Origin: Bryoerythrophyllum caledonicum
Lineage: Eukaryota; Streptophyta; Bryopsida; Pottiales; Pottiaceae
Assembly (NCBI GenBank): GCA_963971425.1
Contig: OZ020524.1
Span: 19,087,022 to 19,151,021, forward strand
DNA length: 64,000 nt
Reading direction: 5' to 3'
Of the stretch, positions 1 through 12,166 are shown piece by piece; within the stretch, counting starts at the first letter, position 1, and each line of letters opens with the position of its first letter. The notes under the pieces were generated by a model. That model was not told the origin of the DNA and did not search any database. It saw nothing but the letters and a program-made list of their open reading frames with translations. A program made the position numbers and the translations under genes.

Positions 1-1103
1 CATATCTTTGTAGGTGGTACATAATCATAGCCTGAATTCACAAGAACACATCAGCTTCCCCTCCGAGAAAGTCATCTTTTCACTTACAAGATGTACCCTA
101 CTCTCTCACTCTTTAACATACATTATTCAAGTTGGGAATCGACATATCGCAGTCCTCCATGTATGCCACAACATCCACGCTACTCGTCCGCGTAGCACTC
201 GAAATCCCTCCATTGCCACCACTACCATTGGTGCTACCTGAAGTTGAAGCAGAACTATTTCCTTCCTGCTGCTCGTCTGCAGCACAAGCTAGCTCCACAT
301 TCCGAGCCTGCCCATTCAGAAATCAAACTCATCATGCGCCTGTTAACTCATCAAAGAATTACAACTGCAAACTATCAGGATTATGAATGCTCACGCACCT
401 TGAGTTGAGAGAGGACCTCCAGCAGCTTCTGAGGGTTCGAACAGCCATCTCGATAGTACTCCGCAACAGCAATATTGTGTCGAATCTGCACGAGTCATAG
501 CGGCAAAGTGAAAAGAAAATTCCACTCCAAATAAAGGCACATACGAAGAGCCCTGGGTCAGAAACCTAGCCATCACTGCTGACCAGGTGGCCATCGAAAC
601 CTAATGCCGTCTAATCAACACGCCGCCTAAGAAGAAACCCTGCTGAATTTTCTAACTCGCATCAACTCCACATCACAATTCAAACACATTATCACTCCTG
701 CAGCTCAAACCAGTTCAAAACTCACCTGGCTGAGAAACCAGCACGCAAAACCCTAATACATTGCAACCACCCCACTTCCCTCCTCTCTACAAGAAATCCT
801 TAAACACACCACATTCCTCAAAGGAAAACGCCGGCCATGTGATCGAGACTCAAACCTAGAAAGGTTTCGCTCCAAACCCAAAAACCAAGGAAAACGGCGA
901 AAAACTACGGCACAGACCTTGGGATCTTCGTCGTTGTAGAGGTGCAGCTGGTGGAGGATGAGCAGGCAGCCCTGGTAGGAGCGCGCGTGGAAGAGCTGCG
1001 CGGCCTCCTTCGCTAAGCCGGCGACCGTGGACTGAGGCCGGTTTTCCTCCGCGGGCTGATGAGGCGGCTCCTTGCTGCCCGCGCCATCGCCGTCACCGTC
1101 CAT
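1..1103 (-). CDS. CNOT10: CCR4-NOT complex subunit 10 (CNOT10-like), 5' part
   Basis: Encodes the N-terminal part of CNOT10, a TPR-like scaffold subunit of the cytoplasmic CCR4-NOT mRNA deadenylase. Exons on the minus strand are 1103-918 (62 codons, starting MDGDGDGAGSKEPP), 485-399 (29 codons), 307-122 (62 codons) and 31-1, all in phase 0 with GT donors and AG acceptors. Joined, they give the family's hallmark path: STVAGLAKEAAQLF, then DEDPK, then HNIAVAEYYRDGC, then KLLEVLSQLK, a Ser/Gly-rich linker, and AMIMYHLQRY where the helical repeats resume. The gene runs off the left edge, so most of the protein is missing. The start is the first ATG that gives this N-terminus. The identification rests on recalled family sequence; the exon structure is read directly. 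Confidence 0.88.
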
Positions 1104-1138
1104 CCTAACCCCTCAACCCTCAACGCATGGATCGGAGG

Positions 1139-1180
1139 ACACACACACGCACACTCTCTCTCACACTCACACTCACTCCT
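1139..1180. repeat. CA/CT-rich microsatellite in the CNOT10 leader
   Basis: A run of CA and CT dinucleotides about 40 bp upstream of the CNOT10 ATG. On the coding strand it is GA/GT-rich, a common feature of plant 5' leaders and core promoters. No TATA box is evident. Confidence 0.6.
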
Positions 1181-1844
1181 CTTGCCACACTCGTTTTCTC
1201 TCCCTCCTTCTCAACGAACGTCCTCATTCGTCTTCCGCACCTCCTAACCAGTGACCCTGGAGCGACTTGTGACTATTCTTCATCCAGCGATGCGATGCGA
1301 TTCTACAGTAGTACTTCATAAACCCTGATCGTGTCGGAATGTGATCTCGGTTGCAATCTCATGTCAGTGGATCAGGACCATTAGGGTTTTGTGTTTTCTG
1401 CCGTTTAGTGGTGCGCTTTGGTTAGAGAATAGTGAAATTCTTTTTTATCATTGGTGGTTTTTCTTTTGCATTACCACGCCAATGGTTGTGTGGATGCTGA
1501 GATGTGGGTTTGTTGCCTTCGGTTAGAGAAGGTGGATTCTTTGAATTTTCTTTGTGCTGTTGCAGAGGTTTGGAAACTGCTTGTTAAGGTTAGGAGGAGG
1601 GTGAGTTTCAGAGTTTTTTTGTGTCTGAGATAGCAGATGTGAGGACCAATGTGTCTTCACAGGGTTGCAAGAGATTTGAGTAAGAGAGAAGAAAGGATTT
1701 CTCTTTGTGATGCTGCACAGGTTAGGAGGGTGATTTTCAGATTGTGAACTAGTGAAAGAAACGCTTGCAGAATTTTAAACAACTCCTTCACAGAAGAAGA
1801 AGTTGATTGCAAAAGAGCATGACGATCATGTGGTTCTAGAGTTC
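1181..1844. other. intergenic: CNOT10 promoter side and cysteine synthase 3' flank
   Basis: This stretch lies between the CNOT10 leader and the 3' end of the cysteine-synthase-like gene; both genes point left. It is T/G-rich on the plus strand and I see no conserved reading frame or repeat in it. It must hold the CNOT10 promoter. Confidence 0.5.
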
Positions 1845-1850
1845 TTTATT
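1845..1850 (-). terminator. AATAAA polyadenylation signal
   Basis: The minus strand reads AATAAA about 52 bases downstream of the cysteine-synthase-like stop codon (1902-1904). This is a normal place for a plant near-upstream poly(A) element. Confidence 0.6.
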
Positions 1851-1901
1851 GAATCACACTCTATATGCACAGGGAGATGGATCCGATTGGTGTTTCGGTG
1901 T

Positions 1902-4566
1902 TTACTCCACCTGCTCAAAAACCTCGGGGATGCCGCTGGTGTCCTGGCCGGCGACGTCCAGCCACTCTGGGTAGGGAAGCCCTTTGGATTTGAGGAACTC
2001 GACGTTGAAGATCTTGCTTTGGTACCTTGTTCCGAGGTCGCACAGGATGGTCACAATGGTGTGGCCGGGACCCAGCTCCTTGGCCAGTTTAATGGCTCCT
2101 GCGAAGATGGCCATGAATTGAGGTAAGAAGACACCCCTCTTTTGATTTACTGTACTACCATTTGATCACTCTTAAAAGCTATTAGATGTGGTCCCTTAAC
2201 TAGAACCATGGAGGAGCTAAGTGGAAGAGCTAACTCATGGTGTCTTCGTCACATACTACAAATAACTTCAATGTGTGCATCAGGTTATGTTCGGTTTCAG
2301 AAACCAAGAGCTCCTGGATTTGTGCTACGTACCAGCAATGTTGATGGCTGTGGAACCGCCCATGCAGAAGCCTTCTTGCTTGAGCAGATCATAGATGAGT
2401 GGCAATGCCTCTTCATCCGTCACCTGAAAATCATAACCTCAGATAACCAGTTGCAAACAATGGTGTTGGCAGAAAAACAATGAACGGTTCGCTTATTACC
2501 TGGCACCAGAAATCAATGAACCCTCCGTCTTTCTCTGGAAGCCCCCAGTCAGCAAGGTTGCCTGTAACTCGACCTTGCCCAATACCCTCAGAGAGCTGTC
2601 ATTGACAAGAGAGAATCTTATCATTCTGACGAGGATGGAATTTGTTGAAAACGGCACCTGAGACAGAACTTAAGCAGCACTTACGGAAGTTCCAGAGGAT
2701 TCAAGCACTCCTTTTTCATAGAAGTTGTACATGCAGGCTCCCATGGGGTCTGCTACTCCAATCCTGATGTCTTTGTTCTTCTCCTTCAGGTACTGCGTGA
2801 AAACCGAATGTCAGCTTGCAGAAAGTTTTGGAAGAGGAAAAACAAGGAAGATCTTTCTGTTTACCTTGCCCACTCCAGCAACCGTTCCACCGGTACCAAT
2901 GGCACAAATAAATCCATCAACTTTGCCCTCTGTTTGTTTCCAGATCTCCGGTCCTGGAAAAATATTGAAGACAGTGAGAAGAAGATCATCGTAACCCCTA
3001 GAAACCTTCTATAAGAATACGCAAATTGAGTAGCATCCTGATGGCTAGGAAGGCCATAATCCTTGGAAGTAATTGTACCGGTAGTCTCATAGTGCGCTTG
3101 TCGGTTGGCGATATTGTCGAACTGGAACACCAAGAAAGGTTGTAACATTCAATATGATGCACCTGATCCTTCTAAGAAAGAAATTCATGATGTAACCAAC
3201 TTGCCACTAGTTTAAGAAACAAATGCAGAGACTCACCTGGTTTCCCCAGATTCCACCGTTTGGATTAGTCTGTCCAAAAAGATCGATTGTCAGAGGAAAG
3301 TAACAAGAAAAATGAAAGCTGGAGCCGCATACAACTTCACAGACCAAGAAACTGTAGCATTAGAGACTTACTCTTGCAATTTCCTCCGCAAGCCGTCCAG
3401 AATATTTGACGTAGTTGTTAGGGTTCTTGTAAGGGACAGCCGGCACCTGAAGAAACAATCAATCAGGTGAATTTCAACTTTGCTTGGGACGTCAAAGTTC
3501 AAATTCTAACCATGATCATGATGTAACTCAAATAAAAAAAACATAATTAAATTTCATAACGATTGAGGAAGACCTCACCTCAACAAGTGTCGCACCTGCA
3601 AGTCGCAGCATGTCTTTCTTCTCCTGCGCACACATGACAAGTATCAAGTTACTGGATTAGACACTTTGAGCTTCAGATGAAGTTCTAAACTCTAAAACCT
3701 AAATTCTGAACATGCCGTTGCAACATGAAGGGAAATGTGAGAGTCTTTGCACCTGGCTCTGTGTTTTAGGGATGACAATGACTGTCTTGTACCCTCTGGC
3801 ATTAGCAACCAGGGCCAAACCGATTCCAGTATTGCCAGCCGTGCCTTCAACAATCACGCCTCCAGGTTTCAGCAGCCCCTTCTCTTCAGCATCCTGTCCA
3901 AGCTAACACGCCGGATCAGCATCGTCGGAAAACGAAAAACCGTAAACCCTAATCAAACAGACATAAACAACTCGCCTTGATGATATACAAAGCCGCTCGG
4001 TCCTTCACAGATCCGCCAGGGTTCAAAAACTCCGCCTGCCATAGCACAATCACGGTGAGAATTTGTGTTGATGACCTCCAACAAGTCACGAAACAATGAG
4101 CCATACCTTGCCATAAATCTCACAGCCGGTCGCTTGCGACGCTGCATTGAGGCGAATCAGCGGGGTATTCCCAACCTACAGCCCACATTGCAAACCGGAA
4201 GATTAGGATATGATCACACAAACACCAAAAATTGGTGTCAATTGCCAATCTAACCGAAACAAAAAATCTACTCACGGAATCCACAAAACCCTGGCGCACG
4301 CCCAAGTCGCCGATATGAGCTGAGGCCCTGGTCTCCATGTGCACTCGTCCCCTTGAAGCTGCACCTCCAACGCTGACTTTCCTCTGAAACCCAAATCAGC
4401 CCAACTGAGAAAGAGAATCTAGAATCCAAACCTGGGTGGAACTCTCAGCTTCGCTTACCGAGGTGAAGAGGCGGCGGGTGCAAGCAGCGTGCAGGGAGCC
4501 GAGCAAGGCGGGCGACTTGGTGTCCAGCAGGAAGCAGGTGCGCGTCACACTCATCGTTCCCACCAT
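1902..4566 (-). CDS. cysteine-synthase-like PLP enzyme, organelle-targeted, 14 exons
   Basis: A fold-type II PLP enzyme of the cysteine synthase family (O-acetylserine + sulfide to cysteine, or a related beta-substitution). Exons: 4566-4459, 4383-4276, 4175-4107, 4035-3976, 3893-3753, 3623-3579, 3446-3372, 3269-3237, 3121-3079, 2953-2865, 2792-2685, 2595-2500, 2423-2333, 2098-1902; they join in frame to 420 residues. The first 60 or so residues are Arg/Ser-rich and acidic-poor, like a plastid or mitochondrial presequence. VGNTPLIRL follows, then GGSVKDRAA with the Schiff-base lysine, [17 protein letters not shown], and the phosphate loop GTGGTVAG. The C-terminus ([21 protein letters not shown]) is of the bacterial/fungal type rather than the common plant OAS-TL ending. 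The donor after exon 4 is GC (AAG|GCGAG). An in-frame ATG at 4705-4707 could add 47 residues; I chose 4566 because it begins a plausible presequence. Confidence 0.9.
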
Positions 4567-6419
4567 CAAAGCTCGAGTGCTCTTCAGAATGAAATGCTGG
4601 CCCCACTGACGAGATGCACCGCTCTCAGCGCGGACTCTCAGCAACGCATCAGTGTCGTGGCGTGACGACAAAACTGCTGGTCTGTCACTTATGCATATCC
4701 GGATCAAACTGCTGATTCACAGATTCTGGAATCACCGCATCTTCTGTGCAATGATAATCTAGGTTTGGCTGATGAGATGTTTCAGGTTTGCAACGCCCTG
4801 AGATGTTCTATTTGTGACGATTTTGTGGTGACTTCAAGTTGTAGCTTACAGATTCTGTTCCTTTCTCCGTACAATTTCCATACAATTTCCACTCGTTTTT
4901 GAAAGACGTCTGTCATTTGCTCGTCATGCTGAGCTTCAGAGTGCAGAGAGCTGACGTTTTCACTATCCAATCCGCCCTTGTTTCTGATTGGTGTGACATA
5001 TCGCTTTGTTGAAGGTGAAGCAGACAAATTGAAGGCGGATGTAACACTATCTGAGGGTAATATCATTGTAAGATCTGTGTAATTGTTGGCCTTTTCACAG
5101 GGTCTGTGCGCAATACCGCAGAGTGAAGGAATCCGCTCCTCCGCGGCTCCGCGGCTGCGAGTGCAACGCGGCGTTCACTGTGGACGCTGAAGGCATGTAC
5201 TCGACCCCAAAACGGTACAGCTTCCATACCTCTCTTTGCTGCAGGAAAGTTGAATTTTCTAAATCACAAACATTCACTATTAGGTTCAAGCTCTCTCTAA
5301 ACATGAAAGTGTAGAGTATTTTGAAGCTCTCATTTTGGCACACATAAAACTGCCACTCTAAATATGAAAGTGTAGTGTATTTCGAAGCTCTCATTTTGGC
5401 ACGCATCGAAACTGCCAGTTTAGTATTGAAATGGGACTCTCCTTTTGAGCTCCTTGAAGGTTTGTATATGTAATTTGAAAGGGAGGGACGACTCCAATTG
5501 CTAACCATGGCCTGGTGAACGCTGCCATCAGGCACCTTGGGGTACTTGTGCGATGTTAGCAAGTACGTTTGCATGACCGAGGATCAGACCCAGGAATTTG
5601 TTCTTCAGCTTTTATGGAAGAAACCAGACAGCATTGTCAACGTGTATGAGACAAAATCTTCCCTTTTCTCAATAAGTCTCCACAGATTTGAGCCTTTTGT
5701 GGCTAGATAATCACAGTTTCTACATGATCTGCAGTATCATCTTGACCCACACTACGTCTTTGCGCGGGGCCGTGACGTTACAGAATTGAGATTCATTGTT
5801 TTCCTAAAAGCGTATCAGCCAAGCAATGCTGAATGAGTACCCTCTTAATGGAACGTAGATCTTGTCACCGCGTCTAGCTAGCTAGAGACGAGCCGGTTCA
5901 GAGAGAAGGATAAAATCTCTTGGCGATCGGATCAATGCAAACAACAAACCAAACTTTCAACTTCAGGATGGACGAAGGCACCCAGGAATGCTACATCAGG
6001 TTCGCAAGGAACGCTCATGAACTGCTAGAAGATTCGAACTTGGCGATCATACCATTGTGTAAGTCTCGTCTCCCTCTTCTACATCTATACATGTCTCCCT
6101 CTTCTACATCTACAGTGGCAAGCAGAAATAGTCGTACAAGAGGAGAATTTTTGGAAAATCAACTACCAAATCTACATGAACTCTCATAAAATAGCAAGAA
6201 CACAACCACAAGCGCGTGTAGCTGCAACAAGCATGTAGAACAAAGTTTTCAATGAAAATATGAACTGGGAAATACACAACAATTCAAATTGTGCAACATG
6301 CATGTACGATTCTTTATGTTCAAATTGATTTTTATTGCATATCAACCATAGAAAACAAGACTGTAGAGTACTAAACACCTTTGCAACTCAATGATTCAAC
6401 TCATAAGCACTCACAAACA
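4567..6419. other. upstream flank of cysteine synthase gene; unidentified remnants
   Basis: The first few hundred bases must hold the leader and promoter of the cysteine-synthase-like gene. Two short plus-strand stretches read like protein, around 5570-5655 (MTEDQTQEFVLQLLWKKP) and 5965-6055 (MDEGTQECYIRFARN), but they are not joined by any obvious gene model and I do not recognise them. A minus-strand open frame at 5095-5574 (159 codons) has no recognisable motif and spans a tandem duplication, so I treat it as chance. Confidence 0.4.
5295..5417. repeat. 61-bp direct tandem duplication
   Basis: Two adjacent copies (5295-5355 and 5356-5417) share ATGAAAGTGTAG, GAAGCTCTCATTTTGGCAC and AAACTGCCA with a few substitutions. 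No further copies are seen. Confidence 0.75.
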
Positions 6420-7447
6420 CTACCACCGTGTGTAGCCACCTCTTGCTTGGTAGACATCAAGAGCTCTTTGAAGCATAGAGCATATCAACTTCCTAACAAC
6501 ATTAGGCTCTTCATTGTACCAAATTTCTTGGATCTTCTCCCATAAGTCATTTTTCCTAGTAGGTTTCTTCTTAGACCTTCCCAAACAACGATTTACTTCA
6601 TTCCAAAGATGTTCTATTGGATTGAGGTCAGGTGATTGTGGAGGGTGTCCAATAAGCTGGAATTTTTGAGCTCGCAATCAATCTACAACATAACGTGCAG
6701 TATGCTTTGGATCATTGTCATGTTGAAAAATAACCTCATCCTCTTCTAAACTTTGAATATGTATAGTGCCCATCAGTTCCATCTCTAAAATGTTGCGATA
6801 TACATATTTATCCATCTTCACTTCGATTAAATGAAGCCTGCCAACTCCTTCCCAACTAATATAATCCCAAACCATTATGTTTCGTCCTCCATGTTTAACT
6901 GTAGATTGCACATGCTGATCTAAAAAACATTCTCCACTCTTTCTCCGACAATACTGACGCCCATCTAAGCCAAAAAGATTGAATTTGGACTCATTAGGAA
7001 AAATGACATGAGCCTAAAACTCCCAATTTGCATGCCTGCACTTCTTCGTCCACTACAAACGACGTGCTCGATGTTTCTTTGTCAAAAGTGGCTTCTTGGT
7101 CTTCACACATGCTCTCAATCCTTGCTTCTGAAGACTCCTTTAACCGTATCATCACTCAATTGCATGCCCTCAGATCGTAAGACTCTTCCAACAGCTGCCA
7201 TTGTACTAATATTTAGATTATTTAATCTTCTCACAATGTCATAAAAATTACCACGTTCATAAAAAATTCTAGCTCTACCGGGTAATGTTTTGTCTATTAG
7301 GCTCTCTCTTTCACAAAACATTTGCACTATGTCAGAAAAAGTGCTTTGAGGAATGCCCAAAATTGTTGAAATCTTGCTATATGAGTTTCCTCGCTTATAC
7401 ATCTCAAGAATTTCCCTACCTTGATTCTCAGACCTTGTAAGAGCCAT
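6420..7447 (-). mobile_element. Tc1-like (DD34E) transposase, decayed
   Basis: A relic of a Tc1/mariner transposase on the minus strand. Residues at 7447-7115 form a helix-turn-helix DNA-binding region (EMYKRGNSYSKISTILGIPQ). After a frameshift near 7130 the frame reads LQKQGLRAC, then KFNLFGLDGRQYCRRKSGE, TVKHGGRNIMVW, FQHDNDPKHTA and PPQSPDLNPIEHLW. Spacing between the second catalytic Asp (QHD) and the Glu (PIE) is 34 residues, the DD34E signature. The first catalytic Asp, expected in the FSDE-type motif, is Asn here. Three stop codons interrupt the frame, near 7035 (TAG), 7010 (TAG) and 6677 (TGA). Terminal inverted repeats were not located. Inactive. Plant mariner-like elements are normally DD39D, so the type is unusual. 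Confidence 0.85.
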
Positions 7448-7786
7448 AGCAAATCACCAAAGGCCTCTCCAAATCTTACTAAAAATATCCCAAAACAAAA
7501 AGCCTTACAAGTGCAATTGTAATGAGAAGATAGTGTTGTGTATAATTTTTGTGCCAATTAAGTTATACACACCTCTTCATGATTTTTGCATGTATAATTT
7601 CTACAAATGGCAAATTTGGAAGGAATCAATTTTTATTGTGTGTCATACGGTGTACTAATTAAAGTTGACCCACCGACTACGCTACAGTCAACACCTAGTT
7701 GAGAGATGCTTCACTGTTTGGACCCTCCTGTCACAGGACGTGGCGTCAAGGGCCTCTCCGTATCGTAGTTTTAGCGTAGATTTGTT
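7448..7786. other. flank between Tc1 relic and gypsy LTR
   Basis: About 340 bp that should include the 5' non-coding end of the Tc1-like relic and a little unique DNA. No inverted terminal repeat could be matched with the left side, and no gene is seen. Confidence 0.4.
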
Positions 7787-8091
7787 TGTTACTAATCTAC
7801 GAGTTTAGGGACGTATGGCGGTGCACCGCATTCATCCATGGATGATTTCCATCCACTTTGCGCTGTGTGTGCATGCGTATAGCGCCGCACACGTCTTTGA
7901 CTTGATGTCTTTGTCAAGTCAATCTTTGTGAGTGAATTAGAGAGTGTGTAGTAATTACCTTTGCTTGTAAGTGATTGTTAATCATTAGTAAAGGCTTTGC
8001 ATTCTTATACTACTTGCACTTGTTGATTCTCCCTTTGTGGAGTGCGAGACGCTTAACTTCTCTTGTGATTAATTAATTCTTTAACTTGACA
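7787..8091 (+). repeat. 5' LTR of Ty3/gypsy element
   Basis: Begins TGTTACTAATCT and ends ACTTGACA, the usual TG...CA ends, and is homologous along its length to 18153-18458. Shared blocks include GCACCGCATTCAT, TAAGTGATTGTT, ATCATTAGTAAAGGCT and GTGAGACGCTT-like segments. It should carry the element's promoter, but no TATA box is certain. Confidence 0.85.
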
Positions 8092-9603
8092 ATGATCCTC
8101 CCATATTTCTCTCTTTTTCTCACTATTTTAGCATTTGAAGAGTTTGTAGAAAATGAAAAGAGTGGAGAAAGAGTGGGTTATAAATTAAATGTTGTGTGCT
8201 ATTAGTGTTAGTTACATTCTGGCACTTATGTGGAAGAGCATAGGCGGCTTGAGGAGAGCTTGAGTCTCTAGAGCTTGCTATCTATGGCAGTTCGTGGATA
8301 GCCGAGAGGAGCTTAGGAACGTTGGAGAACATTGGGAAACTCTGCAAAGGAACGTGGGAGCCATTAATCTGGATAATGAGTTGCGAGCTATTGGACCTTT
8401 GACGCGATTAGCGATTGGTGATGTGACGTTTGACAACTAGACCATTTGACTTACATCGGTTTAGTGGGAATTAACTACAATTGGACGTGAAGATTAGCCT
8501 ACGTCCGATGTTTGGCTTCTTGGGATGTGACATGATTGGTTGGAACAAACTCATAACAGTAGGTCTTATTGAGATATCAATTAGACTTAAAAGGGTTGTG
8601 GCTGATTAACGGCAATTCAACTTCTGGAGATTTGAAGGGAATTTTAAGAAGACAACTTGGCGACTTACATCCACGGGATGCGCTCCATCCACGGATGTTC
8701 TCATCCATCCACTCACCAACAAGCATCCACATGCGACGGTACGCAATTCCACTAGGCTTCTAAATCCGAATTTCAATTGCGTTAGATTTTAGTGAAACTT
8801 TGAAATGAGCACTTCAAAACCCAACTTTTGCAATTTTAGTTATTTTGCAATTTCGACTGTAGATTTGAGTTCGTGGAGGAAATTTAAGACTATTAATGAA
8901 ATTGTTTTCTAGTTTTCACAACTTTAAAAAATCACATTTTTATGTGGCTTAATTTTTTTTTATAAAAATAGTGTCTAAACTTTGAAGGTAGTTTGTGAGG
9001 GCATTTTGACTTGGATGTGAGTACAATTTGAACCTACAGCTTAGGCACTCCGCCATTTATCCAATAATAGTGTTAAATTGGCATATCGATGCATTTATCA
9101 TCCAATGTGTCATTTTCATTTGAGGGACTTGTTTTTTAAACACCGCATGAATCGCATTAGCTCACTACATCGTTAGTTTTAGACTAGGGGAAGGACACCT
9201 TCATGAGTTTTCCTTCCATTGTTGTAGAATTTTACGATCACTGATCATTCGCTATAGGCGGGTGCTAGTGGCAGTGGTCATTTCTATTTCTACTTTTATG
9301 TTGTTGAGGGAGAAGAACTAGTTTTGATTACAAGATTCTTGTACAGTACCTTTTTCGTGTTGAGGGCTTGTTGCTAATGATTTATGGTGGCCGCATTTCT
9401 TGTTGTTCTTAAATCCTCATAGGATACTATAGGGATGAGGTTGGGTTCATGGCCGGCTAGACTATTTAATGTGGAGGTTGTGGTTGGTCATGTGCTAGTC
9501 AGAGGTATTGATTGGTAAACCACAAAGTTTAGTGATTTTGCAGGTGCAGGTTGTTCGTTTGTACCCTTATCCTTTAGATAGTTTCCTAGGCTGATTGTGT
9601 TTA
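8092..9603 (+). other. leader region of the gypsy element
   Basis: Non-coding stretch between the 5' LTR and the gag start. No open frame longer than about 65 codons is convincing. A small frame at 8569-8763 is probably chance. Confidence 0.5.
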
Positions 9604-10822
9604 TGGTGAGTACCAGGAGTCGGTACTATCGCTCCCCGTCACCAAACCACCCGGAGAGTATTTCCACCGTAGACTTTGGGTCAGGGTCGGATATCAATAA
9701 GGCTTTTGAGCTTGTTTCGGCGTTGGATACCCACCGTAGGCTTCTGGTCTAAAGCGTAGGCACGTTTGACAAAATGGAGGACAATCACCGTCATGTTGTG
9801 CACAATCGACTCTAGGGACGGGCTGGGAGCATCTCTTTTCCCGATTAGCGGCTCCAATTCTTGACCTAGATGAAGGAGAAGCGCCAGCGGACACCGTCGT
9901 TTAACGGCTATAGTAGTATGCATTCGAGCTCTTGCCCTAACATTTGGAGCACGAGGCCCTTCAGATATACAAGAGGTAGACCACGCAACACGAGGTAGAT
10001 TTGCGCCCCAGTTGAGGAACACTAGCGCCACCGTGTTGAATTGGTGACTACGCTCAACGAAAGTGCGTTTGTCCAGTTCACGACTTCTAATAAGGAGCCC
10101 AAGGTAGAAGAGAGTTTCCTCAGTGCGGACTCGAGGGACAAGGATGTTGTCATTGTGGGCCAACGCGCCATGTCCCGTTTGGCCGTAGCTACACGTGTGG
10201 CATTGGTGGCAATTGATAGTCTGCTAGCCTTCAATCCATTAGCGCAGTTCATGGCAGAATTGAAGGTGGAGTACGGAGGGTTCAAGCGTAATCAAATGCA
10301 GCGCATCTACGATTTCCGCCATGAAAAAGATGATACCCTACACACTATGTATACCCGGTTGGCGCGATTGTCAGCGGAGGCCGATGATGTATTCAAGGAG
10401 CGCCAGCTGGTGAAGATCTTTATATCCAAGCTGGATATGAAGATGGTGGAGTTGATTAGTCTCTACATTCTTTTTTGGTATCATGGCAACGCCACTTTGG
10501 CATAGGGTTTGCCAAGATGGAAGCACTTGATAGAGCGTTGGGCGTGAACAAGGCCACAGATTTGATCACGTTGCTACTAGAGGCTTTCAAGCACAAGAAG
10601 CTTGCTACAGCTACTAGTAGCTTGGCAGAGGCACGACCTAAAAAGGTTGCGCATTGTTGGGCTTGTGGGAAGGCCGGTCACACATATGATAATCTAAATT
10701 GTCCCAAGAAAAAGAGGGCAGGGGCGGTGAGGACCAAGCCAAGGCCGAGGCGACCAAGCCTGCAAAGAAGGTTGGGGCAAGGTGAAGAAGACTGTGACAT
10801 GTTGTCACCGTGGCAAGACTAG
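9604..10822 (+). pseudogene. gag of the Ty3/gypsy element
   Basis: Starts at ATG 9604 (MVSTRSRYYRSPSPNHPES) and is interrupted by stops near 9749 and 9812 and by frameshifts near 10030 and 10500. The segment from 10041 carries a retrotransposon gag domain (FMAELKVEYGGFKRNQMQRI, then LARLSAEADDV). The segment to 10822 has a zinc knuckle with CWACGKAGH followed by a Cys seven residues after the His, longer than the canonical CX2CX4HX4C spacing. Basic residues follow. This is the capsid/nucleocapsid precursor that packages element RNA; it is no longer translatable as one protein. Confidence 0.75.
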
Positions 10823-11637
10823 TACAGTGATGGGAAGTGCTTTTCTTGTCACCTGGAGAAGCTTCTAGGATCTTCAGCTATTGAATCAGATGCGGTGTAG
10901 ATACTTCAGGCTAATCTGGCAGAGTTGATGAAGGAGATTAGTGCGATGGCCTTTTTTGGGCAAATGACAAACACAGTCTTTGATGAGGGATCGTGGCTCA
11001 TCTTTAGCCCTAGATTGCTACTTGTATGGCGCTTTGGGGGAGGTTGTAGTAGCAGTTGCTACTCGTGTTCAACCTATTGTACAGGCAGTGGCACATCCTT
11101 CCACTGTGCCAGGTAGTAGTGGCCGTCCACACTACACGGGTTTCGCAAACCACATTGGTCAGTCTTGGCTACCACTTTCTTTTAGCATCTCGGATGCGGC
11201 CACCTCTACTACCGCTCCCACTCTGATCTTAATTCCACCGGTTGCTTCCAATCATGGAGATGCCACAGACACCTTAGTGCAAAAAGTGTTTCAGTTGCCG
11301 GTGTTTGCCGGTATGGACTTTTGGATAACGAATTTTCAACCATGCGGTGTATTCGACTTGGCAGGTAGTATGTTGGACGCCAAGGTGCCCATGCCATGTT
11401 GCGTGTTGTAGGCAGTGACGACTTGACCTACCAAGGAGGATTTGGTGGTGTTGTCGGCCAAATTGGCAGTGGAGGCTATTTCCGCATTATAGGCCAATGC
11501 TACTTCCACACATACAGAGCAGTCCTCCGCAGATAAGTCATTGATCTCTTGAGTGATTTATTTACTTAACGTTGCAACTAAGTCAGCATGGGAACGACGT
11601 AGTGTGCGTCGAGGGGTGATACGTGTAATAAATGACG

Positions 11638-12166
11638 TCAGAGTCACGGTGGTTGGCCGTACGGACAGCAACCACACTTGAGCTACCTTTTTGCGTCTTA
11701 TGTTGGACTTTGGGGCTCAGCCAGTGATGATTGGCAAGCAGCTAGCCCACGATTTGGGTCTAGGTGCTTTGGACCTTGAGCCTTGCCCACTTACAATTGT
11801 TACATCAGTTGGCGGCATGAAGAAGGCCATGGGCAACACCAAACACCCATTCTAGTTGATGTTCGGCATGGGATTTGGTCGATTGTTCTCCTACGTATCT
11901 CTCCACTGCGCTGTGACTGGTGCTACCAACTACGACATTGTGTGGATCAACACGCGCTTTGTCTATTCGGATTTGAGGTGGATAAATGGATGGAGGAGGC
12001 CTGGATTAGACCTCGATGGTGTGCTGGTGATGGTAGAAAAGATCTTATCACGGATGTCTTTATAACTAGCGTAGTGACTTGGACAGCGGACGCTATATTT
12101 GGATGTAGTGCGTTAGCATCAGATTTGCCATGTAGCCCGACACTTGTGGAGGAGACATGCATTTAA
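11638..12166 (+). pseudogene. aspartic protease region of pol
   Basis: The frame reads LDFGAQPVMIGKQLAHDLGL near 11704-11763, matching the retropepsin active-site segment in which family members have D-(S/T)-G-A. Here the second residue is Phe, so the catalytic triplet is destroyed. Downstream pieces (FSYVSLHCAVTGATNYDI) fit the rest of the domain but change frame. The spacer from 10823 to 11637 between gag and protease is poorly conserved and stop-rich. Confidence 0.6.

Noticed and set aside
5095..5574. 159-codon minus-strand frame
   Set aside because: No motif, spans a 61-bp tandem duplication, and plus-strand fragments in the same place look equally protein-like.
9681..10285. minus-strand frames of 160 and 87 codons
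   Set aside because: They lie antisense to the gypsy gag and carry no motif.
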